Assembly (NCBI GenBank): GCA_016713535.1
Contig: JADJOY010000001.1
Coordinates: 558,001-622,000, forward strand
Direction of reading: 5' to 3'
From: Deltaproteobacteria bacterium
GTDB taxonomy: Bacteria; JADJOY01
DNA: 64,000 nucleotides
In this document: in pieces, positions 36,003-45,911 of the stretch
How the letters are laid out: every line of letters begins with the position of its first letter
Numbering within the stretch: position 1 is the first letter of the stretch
Notes under the pieces: model-generated
The model's input: the letters and a program-made list of their open reading frames with translations, nothing else
What the model was told of the DNA's origin: nothing
Database searches by the model: none
Position numbers and translations under genes: made by a program

Positions 36003-37082
36003 TCAACGGGAGTCGCCGCCCGTGGCCGGTGCGGGACGAGGGGGGCGGCCGCGGATCCGGCGCACTGCCGTGAGCGCGGCCGGCCACCGTCGCTCCAGCC
36101 TGACCTTCACCGCACCGTCGAGGAAGCGCCAGCTCGCCCGAGCGACGATCCGCCAGGCCTCGGCCTCGCGCCATCGCGTGCGGAGGAACCGCGCAACGGA
36201 GACGCGGGGGTTGCGACATCGGCCCTGCAGGTGGTCGAGCAGCACCCACTCGATCTGCTCGTCCGTCCACCGAGCGAGCTTACGCGCTCGAGGCTGTGGC
36301 AAACCGAGCTGGCGCAGATGCGAGAGGACACCCGGCAGCGCTTCCATCCAGACCCAGGGAACCTCGCTCAACCACGACTGCCCACCGTTGAAGATCACCA
36401 GGACGGGATCGCCGACGAAATAGGACGGCCGGCCGAACATGGCGTCCGCGATCATGAAGGTGTGCGGGAACGTCCAGCGTGGGCTCTCGAACGGTTCGCC
36501 GAGGCGGCCGTTCTCGGCGTAGCCCTGCCAGAGGGCTCGCCGAACGACGTGCATGTACATCGGAGTGCCGAGGCCGCAGCCCGCATCGAGCGCATCCTCC
36601 CAGCGGGTCAATCGGTGGCACCCGAGATCCGCTCCCGGCTCCCACCGAGGCCCCGTGTAGCCCCCGGGTGCGCGGTTCGGCCACTGGTCCTCGAACCGCG
36701 CGAACTCGAAGTTGAGCAGGATCGCGTCGAGGTTCTGGTTGTCGCGGAGGGTCTCGACCACGCGCCCGAGCGCGCCGGGGCGGAGCAGATCATCGTCGCC
36801 GAGCATCCAGACCCAGTCGCCGCGTGCCATCTCCCACGCCAGGTGGGCGATGTTCCGGATCACGCCGACGTTCTCAGGCTGCCGGTGGCGTCGGATCGGA
36901 CAGGTCTCCGCGGCGGACGAGATGACCTGCGAGGTCTCGTCCGGCGAGGCGTTGTCCGAGATGCAGAGCTCGACCTGATCCCCGACCGCGACGACCTGCG
37001 GGCACAACGCATCCAGCATGACGCCCAATCGCTGGGCCCGGCTGAACGTCGGGATGCAGATCGAGAGCAGCGGCGGGCTCAC
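36003..37082 (-). CDS. Family 2 glycosyltransferase
   Basis: The 359-aa enzyme is called from GTG 37082, which overlaps the transketolase stop (GTGA). It has LSICIPTFSRAQRLGVML, LCISDNASPDETSQV, a QPENVGVIRNIAHL motif and the metal site WVWMLGDDDLLRPG. The C-terminal half has no further named domain. It transfers a sugar onto the growing O-polysaccharide. The frame is intact, unlike its neighbours. Confidence 0.84.
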   Translation of the reverse strand: MSPPLLSICIPTFSRAQRLGVMLDALCPQVVAVGDQVELCISDNASPDETSQVISSAAETCPIRRHRQPENVGVIRNIAHLAWEMARGDWVWMLGDDDLLRPGALGRVVETLRDNQNLDAILLNFEFARFEDQWPNRAPGGYTGPRWEPGADLGCHRLTRWEDALDAGCGLGTPMYMHVVRRALWQGYAENGRLGEPFESPRWTFPHTFMIADAMFGRPSYFVGDPVLVIFNGGQSWLSEVPWVWMEALPGVLSHLRQLGLPQPRARKLARWTDEQIEWVLLDHLQGRCRNPRVSVARFLRTRWREAEAWRIVARASWRFLDGAVKVRLERRWPAALTAVRRIRGRPPRPAPATGGDSR

Positions 37083-37999
37083 GAGCCTTTCCTCAGCGCC
37101 TCGACGATCGCCTCGACGCCGAGCCCGTTGGCCTCTCGCCCCGCCTTCTGCGACACGACCTCGTGCAGACACAGATCATCCAGCCCGCCGCGCACCAACC
37201 GGGCGCGAGGCGCGGAAGCTCCGCCAGGGGTCTCGGCAACGAGGCCGCCGAGCCCTCCGCTGCGTTGACCCTCCTCGAGCGTGTGGATGAGCGAGTGCTT
37301 CCGGGCGAGGGTCGCGACCGCGGCCGCGTCGAACGGCTTCAACCACGGCACACTGTAGACCGCGGTGTCCACCCCGAGCCCCGCGAGCTGGTTCGCGGCG
37401 TCGACGGCGGTGGGCAGCATGCTGCCGGTTGCGAGAATCGCCGGACCCCGTCCCTCTCGCACCAAAATGAGCTTGCTCGCAGGCAGCTCGGCGAGGCCGT
37501 CGCGATGCACCACGGGCTCACCGGCCTTGCCGAGTCGCAGGTAGGCGGGGCCCGGCCAGCGCACCAGCTCGCGCACCGCGAGCGCCGCCTCGACAGGATC
37601 ACCGGGCGCAATCACCGCGAGTCTCGGCAGCGCGCGCATGATCGGAATGTCCTCGAGGCCGTGGTGCGTGTAACCGAGGGAACCGTAGGTCAGTCCGGCG
37701 CCGACCGCGACCACTTTCACCGGGAGGTCGTGGTAGCACGCGTCGTTGCGGATCTGTTCCAGGCAGCGCAGTGTCGCGAAGTTGGCGATCGAGTAGGTGA
37801 ACACGACCTTGCCGGCCATCGCGAGCCCGCTCGCGATCCCCACCATGTTCTGCTCAGCCACGCCCACGTTCACGTATCGCTCGGGAAAGCGTTCGGCGAA
37901 CGGCTCGAGGACAGAGAATCCGAGATCGCCCGTCAACAGCCACACCCGCGGGTCTGTGCGCGCCACCTCAACGAGGGCTTCTACGAAGGCGGTTCTCAC
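37079..37999 (-). CDS. Transketolase C-terminal subunit-like protein
   Basis: This 306-aa protein corresponds to the Pyr and C-terminal domains of transketolase. VWLLTGDLGFSVLEPFAERF precedes NVGVAEQNMVGIASGLAMAG (with the ThDP-activating Glu), TYGSLGYTHHGLEDIPIMRA and PAYLRLGKAGEP. Split transketolase pairs of this size act as one heteromeric enzyme. It overlaps the N-terminal subunit gene by four bases. Placement between sugar-nucleotide genes and a glycosyltransferase suggests a dedicated role in making a modified sugar, not the pentose phosphate pathway. Confidence 0.88.
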   Translation of the reverse strand: MRTAFVEALVEVARTDPRVWLLTGDLGFSVLEPFAERFPERYVNVGVAEQNMVGIASGLAMAGKVVFTYSIANFATLRCLEQIRNDACYHDLPVKVVAVGAGLTYGSLGYTHHGLEDIPIMRALPRLAVIAPGDPVEAALAVRELVRWPGPAYLRLGKAGEPVVHRDGLAELPASKLILVREGRGPAILATGSMLPTAVDAANQLAGLGVDTAVYSVPWLKPFDAAAVATLARKHSLIHTLEEGQRSGGLGGLVAETPGGASAPRARLVRGGLDDLCLHEVVSQKAGREANGLGVEAIVEALRKGS

Positions 38000-38829
38000 G
38001 GCGAGTCGTCGAGTTCACGGAGCGCGCGCTCGAGCTGCGCTCCGTCGGGGCTGCGGTAATGCCAGAGAAGCTCGCCTTCCATGAAAGAGACGCCCTTGCC
38101 CTTGACCGTGCGCGCGAGGATGACCGTCGGCGAGCCCGCCTTTGCCGGGAGCCGGGCGAGCGCGCCCGCGATCTGGTCGTGATCGTGGCCGTCGATCTCC
38201 ACCACCTGCCAGCGAAACGCGCGCCACTTGTCGGCCAGTGGCTCGAGGTCGAGGATCTCGCACACGTTCCCGAAGCTCTGGATCTGGTTGTAGTCGACGA
38301 TCGCGATCAGCCCCTCCAGCTGATGGTGGCCAGCGAAGAGCGCAGCCTCCCACGTCGAGCCTTCGTCGAGCTCGCCGTCGCTGAGCACCACGAACGCGCG
38401 CGCCGGGCGGCGGTCCCGCTGCATCGCGAGCGCGATCCCGCACCCGAGCGAGAGCCCGTGCCCGAGCGCGCCGGTCGACGCGTCGACCCCAGGCACCAGG
38501 TGGTTGGTGTGACCGGTGAGTGGCGAGTGCTCCTCACCGTAGTGGTCGAGCCATTCGCTGGGAAAGAAGCCGCGCTCGGCGAGAGTCGCGTACAGCGCGG
38601 CGGCCGTGTGCCCCTTGCTGAGGATCAGGCGATCTCGCTCAGGATCGTTGGGGCGAGACGGGTCCACGCGCAGCACCCCTCCGTAGAGGTGAGCGAGCAC
38701 GTCCGCGATCGACAGCCCGCCACCGACGTGGGATGCGTTCGCATGGTGGACCATGCGCAGCAAGCTCTTCCGGATGCTCCGCGCGACTGCGCTGGGGTTG
38801 GAGGCCGGAACAGAGGAGTTGGGGATCAT
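37996..38829 (-). CDS. Transketolase N-terminal subunit-like protein
   Basis: The 277-aa protein starts at ATG 38829. It contains SHVGGGLSIADVLAHLYGGV, DRLILSKGHTAAALYATLAE and LGHGLSLGCGIALAMQRD. The ThDP/Mg motif is LSDGELDEGSTWEAALFAGH, continuing to IVDYNQIQSFG. These are the PP-domain hallmarks, with Ser in place of the first Gly of GDG, as I recall for surface-sugar paralogues. With the downstream subunit it should move two-carbon ketol units. It begins 18 bp after the GNAT-aminotransferase gene. Confidence 0.88.
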   Translation of the reverse strand: MIPNSSVPASNPSAVARSIRKSLLRMVHHANASHVGGGLSIADVLAHLYGGVLRVDPSRPNDPERDRLILSKGHTAAALYATLAERGFFPSEWLDHYGEEHSPLTGHTNHLVPGVDASTGALGHGLSLGCGIALAMQRDRRPARAFVVLSDGELDEGSTWEAALFAGHHQLEGLIAIVDYNQIQSFGNVCEILDLEPLADKWRAFRWQVVEIDGHDHDQIAGALARLPAKAGSPTVILARTVKGKGVSFMEGELLWHYRSPDGAQLERALRELDDSP

Positions 38830-38846
38830 CGGCGCGGCCGTTCCGT

Positions 38847-40667
38847 TCAGCCTTTGCGAAGCTCGTCCGCGAGCGCCGCACACACGTAGTCGACCTGCTG
38901 GCGGGTCAGGCACACACCGCTCGGAAGGTTGATCGACCGCTCCGCGATCCGTGTCGCAGTGGGGCAGGGAGGCTGCCGGCGCGGCCAGATCGGATACTGG
39001 CTGATGGTCGGGAACACCGGGCGGGTGTCGATCTTCCGTTCGGCAAGACGCGTCCGCAACGCGTCGCGGGCCAGGTCGAGCGATTCGTCGAGGCGGATGC
39101 TCGTCATCCAGTAGATGCTGCGCGCCCACGAGGCTTCGTGGTTCAGGTGAATTCCCGGGATACCCGCCAGCCCGCAGGCGTACCAGTCGAAGATCCGCCG
39201 CTTCGCCTCGATGAGCTCGGCGATGCGCTCGATCTGCCCGAGGCCGAGAGCCGCCTGGACGTTCGCCATCTTGTACTTCCATCCCTGCGCGCCGATCCAA
39301 AACGTGCCGGGCGTCCGGCCTTGGTCCCACAACGTGTAGACGCGCTTGTAGAGCTCATCGTCGTCGGTGACGAGCATTCCGCCTTCGCCGGTCACGAGCA
39401 GCTTCGCCCCCTGGAAGCTGAAGGCGCCGAAGTCGCCGAAGCCACCGACGCGCCGACCGTGGCACTCGGCGCCGATCGCCGGCGCGGCGTCTTCGATCAC
39501 CCGCAGACCATGGCGGCGTGCGATGCCGAGGATCGCGTTCATGTCCGTCGGGTGACCGTAGAGGTGGACCGGCACGATCGCCTTGGTCCGAGGCGAGATT
39601 GCCGCCTCGACCGCGGCCGGATCCAGGCACCAGGTGTCGAGCTGGACGTCGGCGAACACCGGGGTCGCGCCGGTGTACGCCACCGCGTTGGCGGAGGCGA
39701 CCCAGGTGATGTCGGGTACGATCACCTCGTCGCCAGGCCCGACGCCGACGGCGAGCAGCGCGAGGTGGAGCGCGCCCGTGCACGACGAGAAGCCCAGCGC
39801 GTAACGCGTGCCGACGTACTCCGCGAAGGCCTTCTCGAATCTCTTTATGTAATCGGCCCAGTGGTGATTCCAGCCGGTCCGCGCGGCATCCCACACGTAG
39901 CTCGCCTCGCGTGCCGAGATGGATGGGCCCGCCGTGAGGATCGTCTCGGTGCCCGGCCACGCGCGGGGTGGGCCAAGATCCAGGCGCACGAGCACCTTGT
40001 CGGGTGGGGCCGCATCGCTCGTTTCGACTGCGCGAAACTCCACGGTCTCGCCGTTCTCGTGGCGACGGAGCGGTGTCTCGGTGGTCCGCACGAAGCCGAG
40101 CCGCTCGTGGAATTCGATCGCGTGGGCGTCGTCCCCGGAGGACGCGAACGTACAGCCTCGGGGCCGAGGTCTCACGGGCCCACTCGAGGAGCTGCAGTCA
40201 TCGCGTGGCTCGCGATCTCCGCGGGAGCTTCGGCGGCGCCGCGCACCACGTCGGTGATTTCGAGCTCTGCGCGTTCGCCGAGGCCGTCCGAGAGCCCGAG
40301 GTGGCCCACGGGCGCGCCGTGAGCATCGAGCACGAGGAACAGGATGCGGTCCTCTGGGTCGAGCAGGTCGTTCGCGCAGCCACGAGCGGGTCCCCACATC
40401 GGTCCGCGGAAGCTGGGCGGGAGAGGCGAACGGGTCGGCGGCGCGACACGCCGAGAAGCGTTCGATCGACGCCTCGTCGGTGGTGTGGAGCTCGCAGACC
40501 AGTACCAGATAGCCGGCGCCGTCGGCGAGCGGGATCGACCTGACCAGCGCCTCGTCGTAGCGGCGAGTGCTCTTGAGGAACGCGAAAGTGGCGCGGACCG
40601 CGGAGCGGTAGACGGCCAGCCGGCGGGCGGCGTTCTCGCGCTCGGGCGGTGCTGGCAGCTGAGTCAT
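38847..40667 (-). CDS. GNAT acetyltransferase-DegT sugar aminotransferase fusion (GNAT part frameshifted)
   Basis: One 606-codon frame runs through both parts. Residues about 75-215 are a GNAT domain, but its middle (EDRILFLVLDAHGAPVGHLG, LLEWARETSAPRLYVRVL) lies in other frames, with changes near 40375, 40195 and 40140. The acetyl-CoA end HAIEFHERLGFVR returns to the main frame and runs without a stop into residues 230-606. That part is a DegT enzyme: SARE then ASYVWDAARTGWNHHW, GFSSCTGALHLALLAVGVGPG, and the PLP Lys in SFQGAKLLVTGEGGML. The WecE + WecD and PseC + PseH pairs do these two steps as separate proteins. The product should be an N-acylated amino sugar. Confidence 0.78.
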   Translation of the reverse strand: MTQLPAPPERENAARRLAVYRSAVRATFAFLKSTRRYDEALVRSIPLADGAGYLVLVCELHTTDEASIERFSACRAADPFASPAQLPRTDVGTRSWLRERPARPRGPHPVPRARCSRRARGPPRALGRPRRTRRARNHRRGARRRRSSRGDREPRDDCSSSSGPVRPRPRGCTFASSGDDAHAIEFHERLGFVRTTETPLRRHENGETVEFRAVETSDAAPPDKVLVRLDLGPPRAWPGTETILTAGPSISAREASYVWDAARTGWNHHWADYIKRFEKAFAEYVGTRYALGFSSCTGALHLALLAVGVGPGDEVIVPDITWVASANAVAYTGATPVFADVQLDTWCLDPAAVEAAISPRTKAIVPVHLYGHPTDMNAILGIARRHGLRVIEDAAPAIGAECHGRRVGGFGDFGAFSFQGAKLLVTGEGGMLVTDDDELYKRVYTLWDQGRTPGTFWIGAQGWKYKMANVQAALGLGQIERIAELIEAKRRIFDWYACGLAGIPGIHLNHEASWARSIYWMTSIRLDESLDLARDALRTRLAERKIDTRPVFPTISQYPIWPRRQPPCPTATRIAERSINLPSGVCLTRQQVDYVCAALADELRKG

Positions 40668-41978
40668 CGGGAATCCTTGATGAAGCGCCGGAGTGTGTCG
40701 ATCGTGTACTCGAGATGGGCGTCGGTCAGGCCTGGATAGACGCCGATCCAGAAAGCCCGCTCCATCACGAAGTCAGACTGTCGCAAGTCTCCCACGATCC
40801 GCTTCGGCACGTCGCGGTAGGCGGGCTGGCGCACCAGGTTGCCTCCGAACACGAGCCGGGTGCCGATCTTGGCACCTTCTAGGTGCTCGATCAGCTTGCG
40901 CCGATCGAACCGCGCCCCGGGGCGCACCGCCAGCGGGAACCCGAACCAACTCGGCGTCGATCCGGTCGTGGGCTCGGGCGGCACGAGATCCCTCCTCGAG
41001 CGCGCGCAATCCCTCGAGGAGAATCGCGAAGTTGCGGCGGCGGGCCGATGAAGCCGGACAGCTTGCGGAGTTGCGCAACGCCCACCGCTGCCCTGCATGT
41101 CGGTCGCCTTCAGGTTGTAGCCGACGTGCGTACGTGTACTTGTGGTCGTAGCCTCTCAGAGGCTGTCGAGCTGCCACCCGAAGCGCTTGCCGCACGTGTT
41201 CTCGTCGCCGGGTGCACCAGCAGTCGCGCCCCCAGTCACGAAAGCTGTCGACGAGATCGCGCAGCAGCGGCGAGTCGGTCAGCACGCAGCCGCCTTCCCC
41301 CATGGTGATGTGGTGAGCGGGGTAGAAGCTCGTGGTGGCGAGGTCGCCGAACGTCCCGACGTGCCTGCCCCCGAACTCGGCTCCGAGCGCATCGCAGCAG
41401 TCCTCGATCAGCCATAGCGAGTGCCGGCGCACGAAGGCGTGAACCGTCGCCACGTCGAACGGGTTGCCGAGGGTGTGAGCGAGCATCACCGCTCGCGTGC
41501 GTGGGGACAGCGCCGCGTCGAGCTGCGTGACGTCGACGTTGTAGGTCGGCACCGAGACGTCGACGAACACCGGTACCAGTCCATTTTGGATCGCCGGGTT
41601 CACCGTGGTGGGAAAGCCGGCCGCGACCGTGATCACCTCGTCGCCAGTCCGCAGCCGGCGCTCGCCGAGCTTGGGCGACGTCAGCGCGGTGAGTGCGAGC
41701 AGGTTCGCGGAAGACCCCGAGTTCACCAGCGACGCGTGCTTCAGCCCGCAGCGTCGCGCGAGTTCCTTCTCGAAACGCGCCGCGAATGGGCCGGTGGTTA
41801 GCCAGAAGTCGAGCGCCGAATCGACCAGCTCCGTCACATCGTCGGCGTCGAACACGCGGCCGGCGCAGGGCACCGGCGTCTCACCAGCGACGAACGGTCG
41901 CGGTGGTCGCTTCGCTTCCTGATAGCGTGCGACCAGGTGGTGGATCTGGTTCCGCAGGGTTTCGGGGTCGTCACTCAT
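40664..41978 (-). CDS. rfbH: CDP-4-dehydro-6-deoxyglucose 3-dehydrase RfbH/DdhC (frameshifted)
   Basis: The reconstructed protein of about 438 aa starts at ATG 41978. Features are [57 protein letters not shown], and the diagnostic [14 protein letters not shown] in which His replaces the PLP lysine. The C-terminus reads [20 protein letters not shown]. Frames change near 41210, 41110 and 40970. The family is a PMP/iron-sulphur enzyme that removes the 3-hydroxyl on the way to 3,6-dideoxyhexoses (paratose, abequose, tyvelose, ascarylose, yersiniose). It lies between rfbG and the GNAT-DegT gene with overlaps on both sides. Confidence 0.86.
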
Positions 41979-42951
41979 CGGCGAGGTGGTGGCGGTACCA
42001 GGCGATGGTCGGCGGTAGCCCGGTCTCGAGTGTGAACGAGGGGGTCCAGCCGAGCACGCGGCGCGCCTTGGTGGCATCGAGCGTCTGATGCGGGATCTCG
42101 TTGGTCGCCTGGTTCCGGATGTCGGGCTCGAGCTCCGAGCCCATGAGACGCAAGATCGTCCGCACCATCTCGAGCGCGGTGACTGGACGCTCGTTGGAGA
42201 AGTTGAACGCCTCGCCGGCGATCTCCGGCTTGTCCGCGAGGGCCTGGGCCACGGCGAGGTATGCGTCGGCGCCGTCCTCGACGTAGAGGTAGTCGCGAGT
42301 GGCGCGACCGTCCGAGCGAAGCAAGGGCCGCTCGCCACGCAGCACCGAGCGGATCGTGCCCGGCACGATCCGGTTCCAGTTGAGGTCGCCGCCACCGTAG
42401 AAGTTGCCGCAGCGGGTGATCACGACCGGCAGGCCATAGGTGCGGAAGTAAGCCGCGGCGATCAGGTCTGCGCAGCTCTTGCTGACGTCGTACGGGTGGC
42501 TGCCCTTCAGAGGGGTGTCCTCTTGATACGGGAGGCGTTCGTGCTCACCGTAAGCCTTGTCGCTCGACGCGACGACGATTTCCTTGACCGTGGGGCTGCG
42601 GCGGCACGCCTCCAGGACGGTCCAGGTGCCGCGCACGTTGGAGTCGAACGTGGAAACCGGGTTGCGGTTGGCGACCCCGACGATGGTCTGCGCGGCGAGG
42701 TGGATGACCGAGCGCATCTCGTATTCACCGAGCACACGTTCGATCAACGCCTGGTCCCTCACGTCTCCTTGGACGACCTTCACGCGGCCCAGGTCACCGC
42801 TGCGCGCCAGGTCTGAGAGAGGGACGTGGTCACGCACCAAGCACACCGCGTCGGCTCCGAGCGTGAGCAGCCGGCGCACCACCCGCGAGCCCACCAGCCC
42901 GGTGGCGCCGGTGACGAACGTCGGGCGGTCGCGCCAGAAGGCCTCTCTCAT
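41971..42951 (-). CDS. rfbG: CDP-glucose 4,6-dehydratase RfbG
   Basis: This intact 326-aa protein starts at ATG 42951, overlapping the stop of rfbF (ATGA). It is a short-chain dehydrogenase: [19 protein letters not shown] (NAD loop), [12 protein letters not shown], and [16 protein letters not shown] (SDK as in RfbG). The YDVSK catalytic Tyr/Lys and [18 protein letters not shown] follow. It converts CDP-glucose to CDP-4-keto-6-deoxyglucose. Position between rfbF and rfbH supports the CDP-sugar assignment over other dehydratases. Confidence 0.87.
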   Translation of the reverse strand: MREAFWRDRPTFVTGATGLVGSRVVRRLLTLGADAVCLVRDHVPLSDLARSGDLGRVKVVQGDVRDQALIERVLGEYEMRSVIHLAAQTIVGVANRNPVSTFDSNVRGTWTVLEACRRSPTVKEIVVASSDKAYGEHERLPYQEDTPLKGSHPYDVSKSCADLIAAAYFRTYGLPVVITRCGNFYGGGDLNWNRIVPGTIRSVLRGERPLLRSDGRATRDYLYVEDGADAYLAVAQALADKPEIAGEAFNFSNERPVTALEMVRTILRLMGSELEPDIRNQATNEIPHQTLDATKARRVLGWTPSFTLETGLPPTIAWYRHHLADE

Positions 42952-43593
42952 GGCCAGACCTTCCATGGTGCCTCACCGGCTGCCCACAGGTCGTTGAGAG
43001 CGCGATAGTCGCGGTAGGTGTCGACGGGAAAGAAGAAGCCGTCGTGACGGAACGCGGCGAGCTGGTGGTCCGCGGCGAGGCGCGCGAGCGGCTCGCGCTC
43101 GAGCACGCACTCGTCACCGCCGAGATAGTCGAGCACGCCGGGCTCGAAGATGCAGAACCCCGCGTTGACCCAACCGTCGAGCGTCGGTTTCTCCTCGAAG
43201 CTGCGCACCATCGACGCACCGAGCATGAAGGGTGCGGAGCCCAGGTGCGCTGCACCCGCTTCAAGCGACCGCCCGTCATGGTCTCCAGCCCGGTCTCGGC
43301 GAGGTGACGCAGAAGTCCTGCTCCTCGTGGCGGTCGTGGAACTCGATCAGGCTCGAGTGACCGAGGCGCACCGTGAAGTCGTTGGTCATCGCCTCGTAGG
43401 CCGGAAGTACTCCTTGATCATGTGCCCCTTGTAGCCGAGGCAAACGACGAAGTCAGCGAAGCCATGGTGCGTAGAGCTTCATGATGTGCCAGAGGATCGG
43501 ACTCCCGCCGATGTCGACCAGCGGGCCGGGCCGGTACTCGGTCTCCTCCCGGAGCCGAGTCCCCATGCCTCCGCACAGCAACACGACCTTCAT
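42948..43593 (-). CDS. rfbF: Glucose-1-phosphate cytidylyltransferase RfbF, frameshifted and with an internal deletion
   Basis: It starts at ATG 43593 with [20 protein letters not shown] and [10 protein letters not shown], and ends [21 protein letters not shown] then EAPWKVWP, all RfbF hallmarks. Frames change near 43450, 43400 and 43240. The reconstructed length is only about 215 residues, against 257 in the family. The missing 40 or so residues fall between GRLKRVQ with a PFML-like stretch and VRSFEEKP. They include the TYGDG metal/substrate motif. The gene feeds CDP-glucose to RfbG and RfbH. As read here it would be inactive; an assembly collapse is possible. Confidence 0.75.
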
Positions 43594-43735
43594 CGATCCA
43601 ATCCTTTCACGCTTGCCGCCGGCGCCCCGCACCGGCACTGCGCGCCGGCGGCGCGCCATTGTAGTCGCGCCGACTCCCGGCACGGAGAGTGGTTTGGCGG
43701 CGCGGCGCGTCGCGCCCGAACGGCGTGACGCTCGC

Positions 43736-45060
43736 TCATGCGACGCGTTCGGTGCGCCAGGCGAGCCGCGGCCTGACGGTGCCGATCCACAAACCGTAGT
43801 ACTCGGTGCGCATCTCGCCGGAGTCGTGGACGTGGAAGGGCAGCGCGTTTTCTTCCCGGATCAACACCTGGCCTGGATCCTTCGCCACGATGGCCGTGAC
43901 GTGGTAGCGGCCCTCGTTGAGCAGTGATCCCGGGATCGTGCACCGTGAGCGGTAGACTCCGGCGGGGTGGGGCTTGCCGTGCCATTCGTCGGCGATCGCC
44001 GAACTCCCTGGTGCGGTGCTGCTCGCGAACACCGCGGTGCCGACCGTGTCGCGTAGGTGGATCGCGGCGTACAGCGGCGACCCGCCGCTTCGTGCCTGGT
44101 ATTCGATCTCGACGTGCACGTCCCGGGCGATGTCGACGTCCTCGGTGGGGCCTTCGATCCCGTCCTGGAAGACCCGCACGGCGCGCAGGCGCACCGACTC
44201 GTCGCCGGGTGCGGACTCGTCGTCCGCCCAGCACCGCTCGCCTCCCATCTGGCTCCGAGGCGGTGAGGTGCGTGCGGATCACGTCCTGGGGCGTGCCCTC
44301 GAACACCTTCCGCCCCGAGTCCAGCAGCACCGCGCGCTGGCACAGGTTCACCACCAGCGGGAGGTTGTGGGACACCACCAGCACCGTGGCGCCGCTACGC
44401 CCGATCTCGGTCATGCGCTGGGTGCAGCGGCGCTGGAAGGCCGCGTCGCCGACCGCGAGAACCTCGTCGATGATCAGGATCTCGGGCTCGAGGTGGGCCG
44501 CGACCGCGAACGCCAGGCGAACGAACATGCCACTCGAGTAGTGCTTGACCGGTGTGTCGATGAAGCGCTCGATCTCGGCGAAGGCCACGATCTCGTCGAA
44601 CTTCGCCTGTACCTCGCGGCGCTTCATGCCGAGCAGTACCCCGTTGAGGAACACGTTCTCGCGCCCCGTGAGGTCGGGGTGGAAGCCGGTCCCCACCTCG
44701 AGCAGCGCGCCGACGCGGCCGTGGATCTCGGCGAAGCCCGTCGTGGGGTCTGTGACGCGCGACAGGATCTTGAGCAGCGTGCTCTTGCCCGCCCCGTTGC
44801 GGCGACGATGCCGACGATCCTCGCCCGCGTTCACGGAGATCTCGAAGTCGCGGAGAGCCCAGAACTCGCGGGACGCTTGCGCCGGGTTCGCGCTCGGCGA
44901 GGCCGGGTCGGCGGCCGTCCCGCCGCGGCCCAACGCCTTCGCGAGCCTGCGGGCGAGCGCCGACCACCTCCGTGAGCCGCGACGCGTTGTCGCGCGTGCC
45001 GAGCTGGTACTGCTTTCCTAGCCCGCGAGCCTGGATCGCCACCGGCCCCATCACCGTCAC
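43736..45060 (-). CDS. wzt: ABC transporter ATP-binding protein Wzt with C-terminal carbohydrate-binding domain (frameshifted)
   Basis: The reconstructed protein is about 441 aa. The GTG at 45060 overlaps the wzm stop; ATG 45051 is an alternative. The N-terminus reads [13 protein letters not shown]. Walker A is [15 protein letters not shown], the signature region is [16 protein letters not shown], and Walker B is [15 protein letters not shown]. After changes near 44990, 44815 and 44245, the Wzt C-terminal beta-sandwich follows ([20 protein letters not shown]-like [12 protein letters not shown]). Such C-terminal domains recognise the finished O-polysaccharide end. With Wzm it exports the chain across the inner membrane. 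Confidence 0.85.
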
Positions 45061-45911
45061 AGCCAGTCCGCCAGGGTTCGTTCGAAGCGGCGGAAGAACC
45101 CGAAGCCTCCGGCGACCAAGACGACGAGCGTCACGCAGGAGATGACCAGCACCGGGGCGTCGAACGGTACTCCGAGCACGGCCCAACGAAAGCCGGCGAT
45201 GGCGCCGGTGAGCGGGTTGAGCGCGAGGAAGCCAGCCGAGGTGCCCGGGGATGAACCCGTGCAGCTCGTAGATCGCCGGGCTGAGGAAGAAGAGAACCTG
45301 CATCAGGCAGGGGTCGCCTGCTGAACGTCCCGGTACAGGGAGTTGAGAGCCGAGAGCCACAATCCGGCGCCGAGCGCGGCGAGGGCCGTCATGCCCACGA
45401 ACAAGGGTGAGAGGAGGATCGCTCGGGTCGGCTCGATCTGGTACGCGATCATCATCGCCACGAGCACGGTGCTCGCGATCGCGAAGTCGATGAGCCCGAT
45501 CACCAGTGGGATCGCCGGCACCAGGATCCGCGGAAAGTAGACCTTTCGGATCAGGTCCTGGTTCGTCACGAGGCTGCGAGCCGACAGCGTCACGGAGCTG
45601 GAAAAGACCTGCCACGGCAGGAGACCGCAGTAGGTCGTGAGCGCATACGGCAGGCCCGACGAGCTCGGCGCAGCCTGGAGCAAGTTGAACAGCGTTCCGA
45701 ACAGGCCGAGCGTCACCAGGGGCTGAAGCACGGCCCACGCCACGCCCACGGCGGTCTGCTTGTACCGAATCTTCAGGTCCCGCAACGCGAGCATCCACAG
45801 CAGCTCGCGATAACGCCAGATCTCCGCGAGCTCCGAGAGCTGCCAGGTCGCGCGGGGCTCGATCCGTGACACCGGGATCGCTCCCGCAGCTTTCGGCGCG
45901 GAGCTGCTCAT
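45057..45911 (-). CDS. wzm: O-polysaccharide ABC transporter permease Wzm (frameshifted)
   Basis: The reconstructed protein is about 284 aa from ATG 45911. It carries ELLWMLALRDLKIRYKQTAV and GVAWAVLQPLVTLGLFGTLF, then the family motif ALNSLYRDVQQATP. After a frame change near 45310 it continues LMQVLFFLSPAIYELHGF; a second change near 45245 gives NPLTGAIAGFRWAVLG and the C-terminal helix ending in RTLADWL. Six membrane helices are expected. It forms the channel for Wzt-driven export. Confidence 0.86.

Noticed and set aside
36003-45911. Reading the frameshifted minus-strand genes as a decaying pseudogene cluster
   Set aside because: Neighbouring genes (rfbG, both transketolase subunits, GT2) are intact. 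Repairs usually need a single base and restore start/stop overlaps, so sequence error is the better explanation, with the rfbF deletion left open.
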